The notes: generated by a model not told the origin, from the letters alone. Numbered from the stretch's first letter, positions 21,484 to 37,819 are shown. The stretch is DNA of 64,000 nucleotides from Misgurnus anguillicaudatus (GCF_027580225.2 NW_027395283.1:9186001-9250000); one strand, 5' to 3'. Numbers and translations are program-made.

Positions 21484-24400
21484 GTATGTATGTATGTATG
21501 TATGTATGTATGTATTTATCTATTATCTGCGCTATCAGAACTGTACTTTACTCGTCTTTCTATAGTCATTCTCAATGCTCTCAAGGCGGCTTTGGTAAAT
21601 TCTCTCCCCAGCGTGACGTCATACAGTGCGTTGTGAGGGAAAGGAGAATCATTGCAAATTGCTGTACTTTTTCATACTTTTTCGGGTTTTGTGATACCCA
21701 ACAACATAAAATACAATGGATAACAGTTTAAATGTTTATTATCAACAAGCAAATTGCACAAATTCGTTGAAAAATTTTACCTGCAAAACGCCCTTTAAGA
21801 TGAATGATTACAACGATAAATATATTAGTGATAGTGACCACATCATAATGATAACTTCATGCTAATTCGCTCACGCACGCGGCACTCACACAAAGCTCTT
21901 GCCATTAATGGCACTAACTAATATTGGATATTTCTTGTAATGTAAAAAATTGCATAACGTTTTTATGTCACTGAATGTAAATATTAGGGATGTAACGGTT
22001 CAAATTACTCAGAATTCGGTGTGTATCATAGTTTTAGGGTCACGGTTTCGGTACACTTTGGTCACAACAGGGCTTATTTACAAAAATTAAAACCTAAGCC
22101 ATTTTAACCTCTGCCAAAATCAACATTTCACTAAGAGCACTTCTTATATTATAATACTAGATGTACCAACTTTACTGTGCACCTCAAATGATTTGATTCT
22201 TTACAGAGAACCATTACACACCTAGTAAATATGCTGTTCTTGTTGCATTTACACAGCAGGTAACCAGCAAATGTCCTCAACTCGCTGCGTTTCGCGTAAC
22301 TAAACAATGAATTTAGTAGTTTGTGTAACAATATATTACCTTTAAGCGTTGTCAGTGTGGTAGAAAAAGCAGTAAATTTCACAGCAACTGCATCAGCGCT
22401 GGATACCTGAGGTAATTTTATGCTACAGACCTCAGCAATGAGCTTTGCTACTGCATTTAAAGTGCACGTGCACTTAAAGTTCAAATAGATTTGATTGGCT
22501 GTCAATGGTTTATCGTTCATCAGGTGGGACAAAATCGTTAAATCGCTATCATTATAGTTGTTACGTGAACTCCGCTATTATCTTTAATATAAAAAGATTT
22601 TCAAAACTATATTTTTATAGTTATCGTTATAATGTGAACACCCTTTACACTGCAAAAAATGAATTTCAAGAAAAAATTCTTAGTATTTTTGTCGTGTTTT
22701 CAGTAAAAATATCTAAAAATTCTTAAATTAAGATGCTTTTTCTTGATGAGCAAAACGACCCAAGAAAATAAGTCTAGTTTTTAGACCAAAAATATCAAAT
22801 TTAAGTGCTTTTGTGCATAAAACAAGTAAAAATAATCTGCCAATGGGGTAAGCAAAAAATCTTGAACATTTTAAACACTAAATTCAAGAAAAATGAGCTT
22901 ACCCCATTGGCAGATTTTTTTTGCTTGTTTTATGCACAAAATCACTTAAATGTAATATTTTTGGTCTAAAAACTAGACTTATTTTCTTGGGTTGTTTTGC
23001 TCATCAAGAAAAAGCATCTTCATTTAAGAATTTTTAGATATTTTTACTGAAAACAAGACAAAAATACTAAGAATTTTTTCTTGAAAATCATTTTTTCCAG
23101 TGTACAGGCACTGATAATATTTCTGTTTTCATCACGGCACCGGATAATGAAATACATCCATAACAACGTGTTTGACGTGTTATTAAACATATTAAACAAA
23201 GTCTCAGCTTTCAAATCATCTCTTCCTTCTAGTTAATTTATAGCATCAAATAAACATGAATGACCATGAAAAGGAATGTTGTTTTAACCGCGGAAAGGCG
23301 TCAGTACACTCCGCTTTTCAAGTTCAAATACGCCCATGCTAATCTACTAACTCTCCTGAAAGCACATTCACTGCTAGTTGTCTTACTGTTAATTTTAAAT
23401 AAACGTAGAGCAAGTAGCTAATCCGTGTCTAGTTTATTCAAACACCGGTTTCACACCGCAAGCGTGAGCAGGGCGTGAGGAGAGTGTTTGCCGCGGATAG
23501 CCATTGTGCTTTTACACCGGCTGCGTTTGCAGTGCATATTGTGAAGTTTAATAACAGTATAAAAATCTCAAGTTCACATTCCTTTATTTTACATGCACTT
23601 ATGAGCAAAACCTCTTTTTGAAGGTCAGTATAATATATATAAAGTGATTTGTTTAATTCACATTCGTTTTCGTGCCGTTCTGGTTCGTGTAATGACAGAT
23701 ATAGACACAATACACACAATTGTAGACATAAGAAGCCTGTGGCACAAATCTGTTTCTCTGAAGATTATTAAGATAGATGAGGATTCATTAGTGCTGGACA
23801 GAGAGTGAATGACAGCGCAGTCTTCTGGTTACAGTGTGTTTTTAAATATTTCATTGCTTTCTGTTAAATTGCTCAAAGTCATTACTGTTTAAAACACACT
23901 TGGCATCACATTCATGATTTTATGTTAAAATGTCTCTTTTGCATCAATCCACGAGCACTTAAACAAGCAAAACGTCATAACTATGAGCAACAGACAAAGA
24001 ATACGCTGGCAAGTAATTTGTGCATTTATACGGGCTGTTAAAGAATTGTATATAATGTTTGCATAATGACAGGGCTCCAGACTGCCACCAAAATTTGAGA
24101 GTGTGCCACTGAATTTTTACATCCATTTTACATAAATTTGACCTTTTTTTGTGATGTGACACTGAATTTGAAACAGCACATTGTACTTTCTGCATCTGTC
24201 ATTAAAATATTTATTAGTAATACAGTGGAAGTGAGTAGAAATGTGAATATTTGGTTAGCATGTTGATTAACAGTGTGTGCCCCTAAATTTTCTGATTGTG
24301 CCCCTAAAATTTTCAGTTGGGGGCCACCATGCTCCTAGTGAAAAAAGTTCGTCTGGAGCCCTGTAATGGCTTAAATAAAAAAAGCGGATAAAAACTAAAA

Positions 24401-27400
24401 ACATTGTCAGGTGACATCAGCAGCATGCGCTGTAGTCTGCTCATGAATGTGCAGTGAATCACCAAATTGTTGAATAAAATCGTTTGTTTTGTTTTCTTTG
24501 TGCACAAAAGTATTCTTGTCGCTTTATAATAATATTATTATTAAAATACTGATGGACCTTTTGGTGACGTCTTTCATTCTTTTCTGGGGAAAGAATTGTG
24601 AAACTAACTGAAGTCAATGGGACAGACAGAAGCCTCCCAAATTTCATTAAAAATATATCAGAAAATGTGTTGTGAAGACAATCTGAGGACTTGGTAGTTT
24701 AGAATGACATATGGGTAAGGTGAACTAACCCTTTAAGCATACATGCCTGTTCCTCATAAAGTATTAAAGATATCCTAAACTCCTGTAAAATTTTAGTACT
24801 TACATTTTTTGGTCTTTTGATTAGTGGGTTTCTGACTGAAAACCCAAAACAGGTGCGCGCATAAAAATGTAAAAAAAATACAACAGTTAAGAGACATACC
24901 TGATGGAATAAAATCATTATCTTCATCAATGCAATCTTCCTCTTCTGTGGGTTCGGTTTTGATTTCTATGGGTTCAATTTTTATTTCTGTAGATTCAGTT
25001 TTGATTTCTATGAGTTCAGTTTCTATTTCTGTGGGCTCAATTTTGATTTCTGTGGGTTCAGTTTTGATCTCGATCATGAGGTTCGTGCAGTCGATGAGTT
25101 TGACTGAACACATCTGCAGGATCTGCTGCTGTTCTCCAGCGTTCCAGACAGAATCCAGAGACTCTGTGGAGGTTTGATCCTCCTGTAAGCTCTGATTACT
25201 GTCACACACTGTTGTGTCCTGAGTGTCTGTGAGCTTTGATTCAGTATAACAGAGTAAAGTCAGACTGAGATCTGAGTTCTGTGTGTGTCTGGATTTCTCT
25301 TCAGAGAGTTTAGAGTCCAGCAGTGGTTGTGGTGTGCGGCTCTGATCTCTGTTCATACACACTGAATCCAGACTCCCATCATCAGTCACATTATACACTG
25401 AAGATTCACAACAATCTACATCCTGAAAACACACACACACAAACAGAAAGATTAGAAATGATTTGATGTTGTCACACAAGAAATATGTTTTACCGCTCAT
25501 CATAAGTCTCATAACACTGTGTTCAGCACAAACTGGGCTACAATATTATATGAGCTACATGTATGTACATCTTTGTATTTTTGAGAGAAAATTTGGTTTT
25601 TGAAAAAGCTCAATTTTTAAATCACTGATATAAGTCCACAAAACTCATTCTAAACATGTTTTCACAAGACTTATCAAAACATGATCTAGCAGTCTAGAGT
25701 TTTTTCTGCATTTGTATTCAGCGATACAAATTGTTATATTTTTAAAAAATGTATTGATTTTTAAGCTATGAGTATTGATACACAAGTCCCATTAAAATCC
25801 CCCGTGTTTACCCCCGTTAGGATTGCAGGAAGAGCGATTTGGTCAGCCATCCGCTAACAAAGCTGCCAACCTTTATGCATTTTGCGTAACAGATATGCAT
25901 CTAGACATGAAACTACGCTGCTATGATCTGTCACTTGAAAATACGTGAAAAGCCATTGATAGCTTTGAGTTCAACTGTCTGTGCATTTGAGCACTTGGCA
26001 ACTCGTCTATCGGTGTAACTGCATTGGGCAGCAACCTGTTGGGAAAAGAAGACTTCGACCAATCATAGTGCTAGTTTTAAACTCTTCAAAGCAGAGAGCG
26101 GGGAGCTGTCAAAACTGTATTACAAAATTGTATTTCATCTCGCTTTATCTTTATGCTGTGATTTGTTTTACAAAGGAAGACAGTTCTAAACACCGTTTTA
26201 AAGGTAAATGGGCAGGATATGGGAATTAAGCCTGCCAACCAGGGGCCTCTAGATCCCTTTTACTGTTGCACGTGGCCCAGTTAAAATCTACCAAGTGTCC
26301 TATGTTCTGCCTCAAATTTAAGTTTTACACCCAGTATTAAATTTATTTGGTGGTATATTCATTTACATTGCTAATCTTGGCAAACCAACTGAACTATATG
26401 AAAAGTAATTCACGCTTTTAAACGCGTTGCAGTCGCACTTTAAATGAAAAGACAAACTGGCGCAAGCAGCACGCAGAACTCAATGTCTGCAAGCGGATCG
26501 TCTGTGTTTCCTTTTTGTAGCATGCAGCCGTGTGTGATGGCACGCCAGAAAACTAAAGTAAGTTTCTAAATAATATCAATCATATTCTATCCTTACTGGC
26601 TTCCATAGATGGATATCAGATTTTTTTCTTTGTACAGAGCAGGGAAATATAAGCAGAGAGTATAGATGATGAGGGAGGAAAAATAAACTATATGCATTGC
26701 TCAGCTATAGTCAATACCATAGTCAAATCTAGAGGATTGCATTATTGCTGAAAAAAATCAACACATGCTTGTGTACTGTTCTGTATTATCAGATATGATA
26801 TTACTGTTTAGTTCACTAGATCTAATTTAGGACACTACATAGAGTTGGCATAAAACATATTAATAATGTTCATGTTAGGTGTGTTAAAGAAAAAGTAGTG
26901 GGAGGCCTGTGCCCTGTACAGCTTCATGTCAACGGGCCTGCTGGAAAATAAAGCAATGCTATTTGTTGATTCTTTGTTATTTATAATGTCCCATGTATTT
27001 AAGACACATGCCAAAATGTTTATGTTCTGTTTAAGAGGCATATTTGTTGGGTTTGCATTCATTAAATGCAAGCTGTAGACTCTCTTTCAGTCAGAGACAT
27101 ATATTATATTGTGTAATTGATGCTTTTAGTTTTAGAACAAGTAAATAGAACACTCACAAGATGTCACCAAAATCACTTTGTCCCCTTTAAATCTTTCAGA
27201 AATTGATGTAAGTGTATCGATTTATATCGAATCGGTGGCTAAGCAGATCGAAACAGATGAGTATCATGTATCGGATTATGTGTATCGCTACAGTAGTGAC
27301 TTTGTTTGAAACACGATCCGAACCAATGATTCAAAACAAAAGATTCATAAATGTTTTGAGGCTTCATGAAGCAGTGCTTCAACATCGCCATCACTAGACA

Positions 27401-28724
27401 ACATTGTTTTATAGACGCAATTCCTACAGGAGTACTAATGTTATTCAAAGCTAATTGTCAAACAGCAATGTGTTCCCTCCCTTTTTTGATGTACTTGACA
27501 CTTTAATAGGAAAACTTCTCTTTAAGCCTGATGATGTTATTCATGTCAATATAATTATTCATTCTTTGCTGCAGCAAGACAATGTGTTTCATTCACTAAG
27601 CATGCAAACAAATTACCAAACACATTTTTATAAGTTAATATTAAGTAAAGGAAATTACATTCAAAATATTACAGATACTTTCAAGTGAATACATTTCTTG
27701 TTAAATTTTAAAAGGATATTGATCTAAATTGTTCTTTTTGTGATACAGCAGAGGAATCTTTATTTCATTTTTTGTGCACTGCTCTCATGTAAGAAATGTA
27801 TTGAAAGATTTATCTAGATTTATAATTGTAGATATTGACCCCACCTTTTTTCTATATTTAGAAGATGTTTTATTTGGCATTACAAAGATTTCCTCTAATA
27901 AAATAATAATTTATCATTACCTTTATTTTAATTAATGCAAAATATTCATTAATACAAAATTCGTAAAGATAAACCTTTATTTTTGGTTCTTGAAAAAGAA
28001 ATTAAAATATATGAAGACAATTTTTCTCAAGTAATAAGAAAGTAAATCATATGCAATATATGTGAATCTTTGAATATATTTGTGTACCTGTCCCTGACTT
28101 TATACATGTTTACTGTTCATTGTATTGTTGTGTTATTTGACTGTCTATCTTGGTCTGATGTAAATTTAATTCATTATAATAAAAAACTTGAGCGCATTGT
28201 TAGCTTCTGCTATATCTAAAACAAACAGTTGCTGTATCGTCTGTAAAGTTTGTGTATTTTGACTCAACTTTTACGTTTCAGAGACTTTGGATATAACTTT
28301 CTTCTTTTCTATTGAAAACACAGGAGGACACTTGGACTTTAAGATTGTTTTATGTTTGTTTTTTATATTCCTTTCTTTTAACAATCTTGAGTTTTAGTGT
28401 GTTGTTTTAAGTTCAATGTAAACCTTGTAAATACACCTTCTATACAACTTATTCATTTTGTCCGTCTCATCCTTTTAACTCTTTTAATCTCACACAGAGT
28501 AAATCTGATCCTATTTTAAACAATTTGTAACTCAACCTATGCAATAGTGATTCAGATAAATGATGTTTAAGCCGTACAAACCTCTCGATTCATTGTTAAA
28601 TCTCCTCTTGACCTCAGCTTTGTCTTCAGTAACGCCACCTCGTTCTTCAGCTGAGAGATTTCTGTGATGAAATCATCAATATATCCAGCGTGAACAGATC
28701 AGTTCCTACTGATTTACAGCACAT
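18616..28724 (-). CDS. C2H2 zinc-finger protein, 3 exons, 10 fingers
   Basis: Likely a nuclear DNA-binding transcription factor of the expanded fish C2H2 family. Exon 1 (28724-28582) starts MCCKSVGTDL and ends with a leucine-rich coiled coil (FITEISQLKNEVALLKTKL, donor GAG/GTTTGT). Exon 2 (25422-24900) is acidic with a repeated IKTE/IKIE tract. Exon 3 (19640-18616) holds ten C2H2 fingers joined by TGEKP-type linkers. Splice phases fit (exon 2 ends FIPS plus one base, joined to AT of exon 3). Two oddities: in exon 1 the MCCKSVGTDLFTLDI part and the coiled coil are in different frames because of an apparent 2-bp AT insertion at about 28680, and finger 10 has Val for its second Cys (CSQVD). The stop lies inside a transposon TTAA. 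It could be a pseudogene, or translation could begin within exon 1 downstream. Confidence 0.75.
19884..20110. repeat. dispersed DNA-transposon fragment in zinc-finger gene upstream intron
   Basis: Contains repeated GTTTACATG / CATGTAAA and AATGCGATTA blocks in both orientations, a style seen in short fish DNA elements. It lies in the intron between zinc-finger exons 2 and 3. Boundaries and superfamily unresolved. Confidence 0.4.
20251..21798. mobile_element. TTAA-target element, copy B (uninterrupted)
   Basis: TTAA at 20251-20254 and 21795-21798 flank ends AGTGTATGTTGCAGGT and the complement of AGGGCGTTTTGCAGGT. The 1.55-kb element is an inverted near-copy of 9053-12121 without the Tc1 insertion. 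It contains a long TCTA/TCTG/TGTA tetranucleotide tract (21397-21530). Short ORFs on both strands are not similar to any transposase I know; transposition was probably supplied in trans. Confidence 0.8.
21397..21530. repeat. TCTA/TCTG/GTAT tetranucleotide microsatellite
   Basis: Mixed tetranucleotide runs of about 134 bp inside copy B, with TCTA predominating and a TGTA block from about 21481. The matching tract in copy A is shorter and GACA-rich, so the tract has diverged since the copies separated. Confidence 0.9.
21800..22646. other. zinc-finger gene intron, no gene seen
   Basis: AT-rich intronic sequence. A segment around 21990-22060 (GGGATGTAACGGTTCA) looks like the end of a fish hAT element. 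Nothing else could be assigned. Confidence 0.4.
22648..23102. mobile_element. palindromic MITE flanked by TA
   Basis: Begins CACTGCAAAAAATGA and ends with the complementary TCATTTTTTCCAGTG; flanked by TA on both sides. The two arms (about 220 bp each) are inverted copies sharing TTTTTAGACCAAAAATAT and GCCAATGGGGTAAGC, separated by a short spacer near 22880. Non-coding. Such a near-perfect palindrome would fold into a long hairpin. Confidence 0.8.
23105..24068. other. zinc-finger gene intron, no gene seen
   Basis: Intronic sequence with no recognised coding region. Positions 23440-23540 (ACCGGTTTCACACCGCAAGC) look like part of a dispersed fish repeat. No splice-bounded open exon was found. 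Confidence 0.35.
24070..24363. mobile_element. short hAT-like MITE with CAGGGCTCCAGAC ends
   Basis: Perfect 13-bp inverted ends, CAGGGCTCCAGAC and GTCTGGAGCCCTG, delimit 294 bp that include GTGTGCCCCTAAATTTT-like repeats. The flanks share only AATG, so the target duplication is degenerate. A partial relative (AGGGCTCTAGAC plus GGTGCACC repeats) occurs near 1419-1520. Confidence 0.7.
25430..27420. other. zinc-finger gene first intron, no gene seen
   Basis: Mostly unique-looking AT-rich intron. A possible promoter-like segment with E-box CACGTG-like GCACGTGG lies at about 26268. No exon with splice sites and coding character was found. The remaining short open frames are compatible with chance. 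Confidence 0.35.
27430..28190 (+). pseudogene. L1-like LINE ORF2 3' end
   Basis: Around 27733 the plus strand reads NCSFCDTAEESLFHFLC, matching the C-terminal C-x2-C...E...H-x-F...C motif of L1/Tx1-type ORF2 proteins, where a weak zinc-ribbon-like element ends the protein. Frames before and after are broken. The 3' part (to about 28190) is AT-rich UTR-like sequence ending TAATAAAAAACTTGAGC. A strongly 5'-truncated copy inside the first intron of the zinc-finger gene, opposite in strand to it. Confidence 0.5.
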
Positions 28725-28844
28725 CTCATCATCATCATTGTCTTAACACTTAAATACACAGAGACAAGACTCTGTTTACACTCAATAAAACACGCAAGAG
28801 AGAAAAACACTGAGGATACACAAACACATCACACACGAGCTCTT

Positions 28845-29180
28845 TCTTCTTCTTTTGTTGGTTTACTGGCGGGTTGCAAACCAACTGTAAAGGTGTATAC
28901 CGCCACCTACTGTACTGGAGTGTGACAAAGATAATCTGCATGAATCTGATTCAATTCTATTGATTACCGCGATGTTTTTTTAGAACCTCATTATTGCACT
29001 TATTAGCCTACCCGTATTTGTCCCTTCATTTAAAATATTACCCATTGTGAATTCTGTAATACCCATTTCTTGTAGCCTACTTGCGAGCTCTTTTTTTCTT
29101 TCTTTCTTTCTTTCTTTAGTGAGTTTATCTGCGGACTAAAGAGCTGCAGCGCCTCTTGCTGTACTGGAGACAGAAGACGC
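28845..29180. repeat. dispersed retroposon-like repeats and CTTT tract
   Basis: 28845-28930 contains GGTTTACTGGCGG...TACTGTACTGGAG, and 29090-29180 a related tail with CTGCAGCGCCTCTTGCTGTA preceded by a (CTTT)n run at about 29096-29118. These look like two copies of one short retroposon. No gene. Confidence 0.4.
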
Positions 29181-29912
29181 TCACTGCTTTACAATGGCGT
29201 CTCAATTATGACCAGAAATCATCATACACTATTGTATAAGTATTGACTAAATGAAAAGAAGGGATGGGAAAATAATTGCTGAAGAATAAAGACAAACATC
29301 AAGCTTTTAAAGTCATAAAGAAAGAGATTATGATCAGATAAACACAAAACTTGTCACAACGTTGCATTTTCATTGTAATAATTAGGTAATGTTGCAGCAC
29401 AACATTTTAAAAAACACAGCCTAAATAAAAACAAAAAAGGAAGTTTAAAAAACTTTTGAAATATATTGGCATGATTTCTTTAAGTAGTAAAAAAGCATAA
29501 ATATCACGTCTGTTCACTACGAAAACAAATCCAGACCAAAATGCAACATTTCTGAGACATTGTGTTGAGGTGTAAAACTAACCACCTTGAAATAAAGCTT
29601 TTAAAAAACATCATGACCATATAACCAGGTGTTTATGTTACTTTGGGTTAAATGTATGTCGGCCCACCAAGAAAATGCCCGGTATCCGATCACCAGCCCT
29701 GCCTACCATTATAAAACAAAAAACTATTAATAAAGATGAGATACATTTGGCCTAGAAGCAAAATCTTGGTCTTGTTTTAAAGAAGACACTTCAAAGTTTT
29801 ACACTTTAGTGTTTGAAGTTGTTGAATAAAATAAAAAAAGTAGTTATATCATACCAGTTTAAACTTATTTGAAATAATAAAAATAATGCAATAAAGCTAT
29901 AATGCTATACTC
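29181..29912. other. intergenic, nothing recognised
   Basis: AT-rich sequence between the zinc-finger gene and the next repeats. No coding exon, RNA gene or clear transposon terminus was seen. Confidence 0.4.
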
Positions 29913-29920
29913 TCTAATCC

Positions 29921-30205
29921 AGTGGTTCTCAAACTGGGGTCCGGGGCCCCCAGGGGGGCCGCGAGATGGTGCCAGGGGGGCCCCAGTTTTATGACATTTT
30001 TATAAAATACATTAATTTATCCTAAATTTTGTGAAATTAAACCTAAAAAAATAAGGCAGCACTACTTTGTATAATTTAATGTTTTGTTTAATTAAAATGT
30101 GAAGTTTTAGAGCTATTTTTTGTCATATATTTTCTTTGGGGGGGCCGCGAAGGAATGCACCGTACACAAAGGGGGCCGCACACTGAAAAAGTTTGAGAAC
30201 CACTG
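29921..30205. mobile_element. hAT MITE with exact 8-bp target duplication
   Basis: Ends CAGTGGTTCTCAAAC and GTTTGAGAACCACTG, flanked by CTCTAATC at 29913-29920 and 30206-30213. These are the well-known CAGTGGTTCTCAAACT ends of a Charlie/hAT-type group. The 285-bp body has GGGGGGCC-rich subterminal blocks on both sides. Non-coding. Confidence 0.9.
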
Positions 30206-30429
30206 CTCTAATCAAATTTATATAAAAATTAAAATGTTTACTCCCAAAACACCACAACAATAAAGGCACAAGTCTCAACTAGTTCTGAACCAAATTTCAA
30301 GGTAAAAACCCAAAGTGAGGTTTCTATCACACTTTTAGTGGTTTTACCAATGAAGACCACTAGGTGTCAACGGTTAGTTGCATTATCTTGTCACAAATTA
30401 ATAAATTACTGTCTCTGCATTGTTTTTGA

Positions 30430-31400
30430 TGCAAAAAGGTTTTGAAATATGAAAACTACAATCCTAGAGCTTTCCAACAGTATATAGTTTGTCAAGATTT
30501 TTGAATATTCATAGATTTATTGTAAAAAATTTGCTGTAATTATGCAGCTGGTTGCCAGTAACTTACTGTAGAAGATAAAGAATGAAAATCTTTCATGTTT
30601 ATTTAACTTTAAACAAACTTTTGCCATATAAGAATCATTAGTAAATAAAAACTAACCTAAAATAGTAGGGTGTGTTGTTTAATCAGGGATGCATCAGGAA
30701 CAATTCCGAAATAAATTTTATTTTTGACCTGAAATTGATCGAAATCACATAACAGCTGCTCATCTTTGTTTTTATTGTGATTTTATCGTGTATCTATTAT
30801 TTTTACATTTTCTTTTTTCTCTTTTATATATTGGTTTCTCATTTCTACTGTATGTAAAGCACTTTGAATGACCTTTGTGTATGAAATGTTCTATACAAAT
30901 AAACTTGCCTTGCCTTGCCTAAATAGCATAAATGTAAAATCTACAGTAAGTTACTGGCAGCTAGTTGCCAGTAATACCCAGTAATACTGTAATTTCTACA
31001 GATTTTTTTACAGTGTACAAATTCATATGTACTCCTACGGGGTCAGTGAAAATGAACAAAATTACTGTCACTACTAAAATTCTATCCTCAAATGGCCTTG
31101 AAATATGAAAATTACATTCCCAGAGCTTTCTAAAATATATAGTTTGTCAAGATTATTTCAAGTTTATTGGGTATTCGTGTTATAAATATATAATCATTCA
31201 TATGTATTCTTATGGGGTGAGTGACATTTAACACAATGACTGTCAATGTACAATTTCTACCATCAAATGGCCTTGGAATATGAAATCTATATTCCCAGAC
31301 CTTTCCAACAATATATAGTTTGTCAAGTTTATTTCAGGTTTATAGGATAGTTACAAATAAATGTTTTATTCCAACATTATGATTACGTTATTTTAACACC
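30430..31400. repeat. tandem about 175-bp repeats split by a MITE and a LINE tail
   Basis: Units starting near 31023 and 31197 share CATATGTA, TCAAATGGCCTTG-like, ATATATAGTTTGTCAAG and are about 175 bp apart; a third partial unit lies at 30430-30520. Between them (about 30525-31018) sits a diverged relative of the 7575-7993 MITE, sharing CAGCTGGTTGCCAGTAA and a TTTTTTTACAGTG end. Its centre carries a LINE 3' tail (about 30760-30920) with CTTTGAATGACC and a repeated CTTGC pentamer tail. Confidence 0.6.
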
Positions 31401-31559
31401 TAAACAAAAGGTCACAAATGTTGCGTTTTTGTCTGGTTTTGTTTTGAACAGATGTGATATTTAAGTTTTTTGACACACAGTCTTTCAAATAGGCCGGAGG
31501 GCATCTCTCTCTTCCTGATCTTTGTAGGAAGGTTCGTTTCTTTTTCAGTAACAGGTGCT

Positions 31560-31780
31560 TTGGCAAAATCCATATTTGGCAGAAGCCTCAATCCTGTTTA
31601 TTCTCTGAGATCTCCAACATCTCATCAGCACTGCGAGTTCTGATTTGGTTCACAAGTCTTTTCACAATTTGTCCCTGTCCTATAGCAGTTTTGTACAATA
31701 AAGGTCCAGTACAACTTTCAACTACTGCAGGGATCCACTTTGGACCAAAACTGTGGTTCCTCACATACACTGAACCCAGA
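31560..31780 (-). pseudogene. Ty3/gypsy integrase C-terminal fragment
   Basis: The minus strand from about 31780 encodes YVRNHSFGPKWIPAVVES and QIVKRLVNQIRTR, the chromo-like/GPY region that closes the integrase of gypsy-type (Metaviridae) elements. About 60 residues remain; the catalytic core and LTRs are missing. A short dead fragment. Confidence 0.65.
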
Positions 31781-32049
31781 GTTCTTAAACTTCTTTAAGA
31801 AGAGTTTAGTAAAAAAAAAAAAACTTTTTCTGACGTCATTAAAGCAGGAAGTAGAGGGCTGTAGTCCAAACCGGCCGTTCATTGTAGGCTTTGAAAGAGG
31901 AATTCTATTAAAGAAAATATATCACCTGACAGTGAACTTTGAGATTTATCATTTTACAGCTATTATTTATGCTATTATAGCAACATTACACACTAACTAG
32001 GGTTTAAAAAATGGAATCAGGAAGAACGTGACCTTTAATATTTGTGTGC

Positions 32050-32400
32050 ATTTGATTTTTTGTTGTTGTTTTCAGGGTTTAAAGGAACATGTCCACATTT
32101 TGGGAATTTAGCTTATTCACTGTATCCTTCCGAGTTAGATAAGTCCATACATACCTTTCTCATCTCTGTGTGTGCTGTAACTCTTTCTGCCGCAGCCCAC
32201 GCTAGCTTAGCTTAGCACAAAGACTTGAAGTAAATGGCTCCAGCTAGCATACTACTCCCAATTAAGTGAAAAAATATCGCCAACATTTTCCTATTTATAT
32301 ATTGTGATTTGTATAGTCACATCGTGTAAAAATAACAAGGTCGTATGAGACACAGACATCTTTTAGTCATGTAATTCTGGGAACTATATTCTCAGGCGAA
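32050..32400. repeat. dispersed fish repeat
   Basis: Includes TTAGCTTATTCACTGTATCC, GCTAGCTTAGCTTAGCAC and GCCAACATTTTCCTATTTAT, blocks I recognise as an abundant non-coding repeat of cyprinid genomes. Ends not defined; the left side has TTTAAAGGAACATGTCC near 32080, compatible with a TTAA-flanked terminus. Confidence 0.45.
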
Positions 32401-32572
32401 GTCATTACCTGCATTAGCAGTTTTGAAATGTTGTTGATTATTTTAGTGTTGAAAGTGTAATAAAATGACAACAAAGTATTTTGATATATTGAACATTTGC
32501 ATTTTTTTTTATTTGATTTTTCACTTTGTACCTCCTTCATGTTTTGTGATGTTATTGATGAATGAATTAGTA

Positions 32573-32856
32573 TTAAAGCAACACTATGCAGTTTTTTTAC
32601 CTTTAAATAATGTCACTAAAATTATTTCAGTGATAGAACAACTTTTAACTGGACAAATTGTACTGTTGCTGCAACGTGAGCAGCCTCCTAGCTGCTACAA
32701 GCACACTCTGAAAGAGGCGGTGGAGGGTAGAGCACACAGCCCCGCCCCTCCCCCTGCCTGCAGAAGAGTGTCTGATACCAGAAACTGTTGCGCTTTTCAA
32801 CCACATGGGGGAGCTGTAAGTCATTTTTACATGGAAACTACATAGTGTTGCTTTAA
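32573..32856. mobile_element. TTAA-flanked MITE, AGCAACACTATG ends
   Basis: TTAA at 32573-32576 and 32853-32856 enclose AGCAACACTATG and its exact complement CATAGTGTTGCT. The 276-bp interior is GC-richer than its surroundings (GCCCCGCCCCTCCCCC near 32740). The target and length fit a piggyBac-type miniature element. An open frame that spans it (32465-32845) is not a gene. Confidence 0.85.
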
Positions 32857-33298
32857 TGCTGAAACTGATCTTTATCGAACTGAAATTATGTTGCTTTTAT
32901 CAGTTATCAATTATAAACAAATACATTATTTAAGTAAATTACAATTAAGCATTAATAGTATAATTATAACATAATAAGGGACCAGTCCAGTACCCATTAA
33001 AAACCCATACTGGGCCCTGATAAATAACATGTGGGCTTCATTAGGTGGGGGCAATATGGGCCCTATGTGTGTTGCTCAGTTGGGCCTCACATAAGCCCCA
33101 CTCAGTTTCTATATCAAATTCATGTGGGCTAACTCACGGGGGGCCATAGTGGAACTCATGGACAAACCCATATAGAGTCCACATAGGGCCCGCCGCCCCA
33201 CCTTGCAATGTTGCAAAGAAATGCATCTACATAAGAATATAAAGGTGTTATAAATCTTATATAATTATTATCCAATGAGACAATCCATTTAAGATTCT

Positions 33299-33304
33299 TT
33301 TATT
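33299..33304 (-). terminator. psma6l: psma6l poly(A) signal
   Basis: AATAAA on the minus strand 131 nt downstream of the psma6l stop codon; the nearest such signal, so the probable 3' end lies at about 33280. Confidence 0.55.
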
Positions 33305-33434
33305 TAATGAATTGGTTGTAGCTGGTTTATACATCAGGTTTGTCATTGACTAACTAACATACATAGAGAAATAATCTTGTGTTGAGCTGGTTTTTAATGA
33401 CATCAGGTGTGTGACTCTGTTAACCTGACACGAA

Positions 33435-37819
<4,385 letters not shown>

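Noticed and set aside
32465..32845. 126-aa plus-strand frame
   Set aside because: It runs through the TTAA MITE at 32573-32856 and has no recognisable family.
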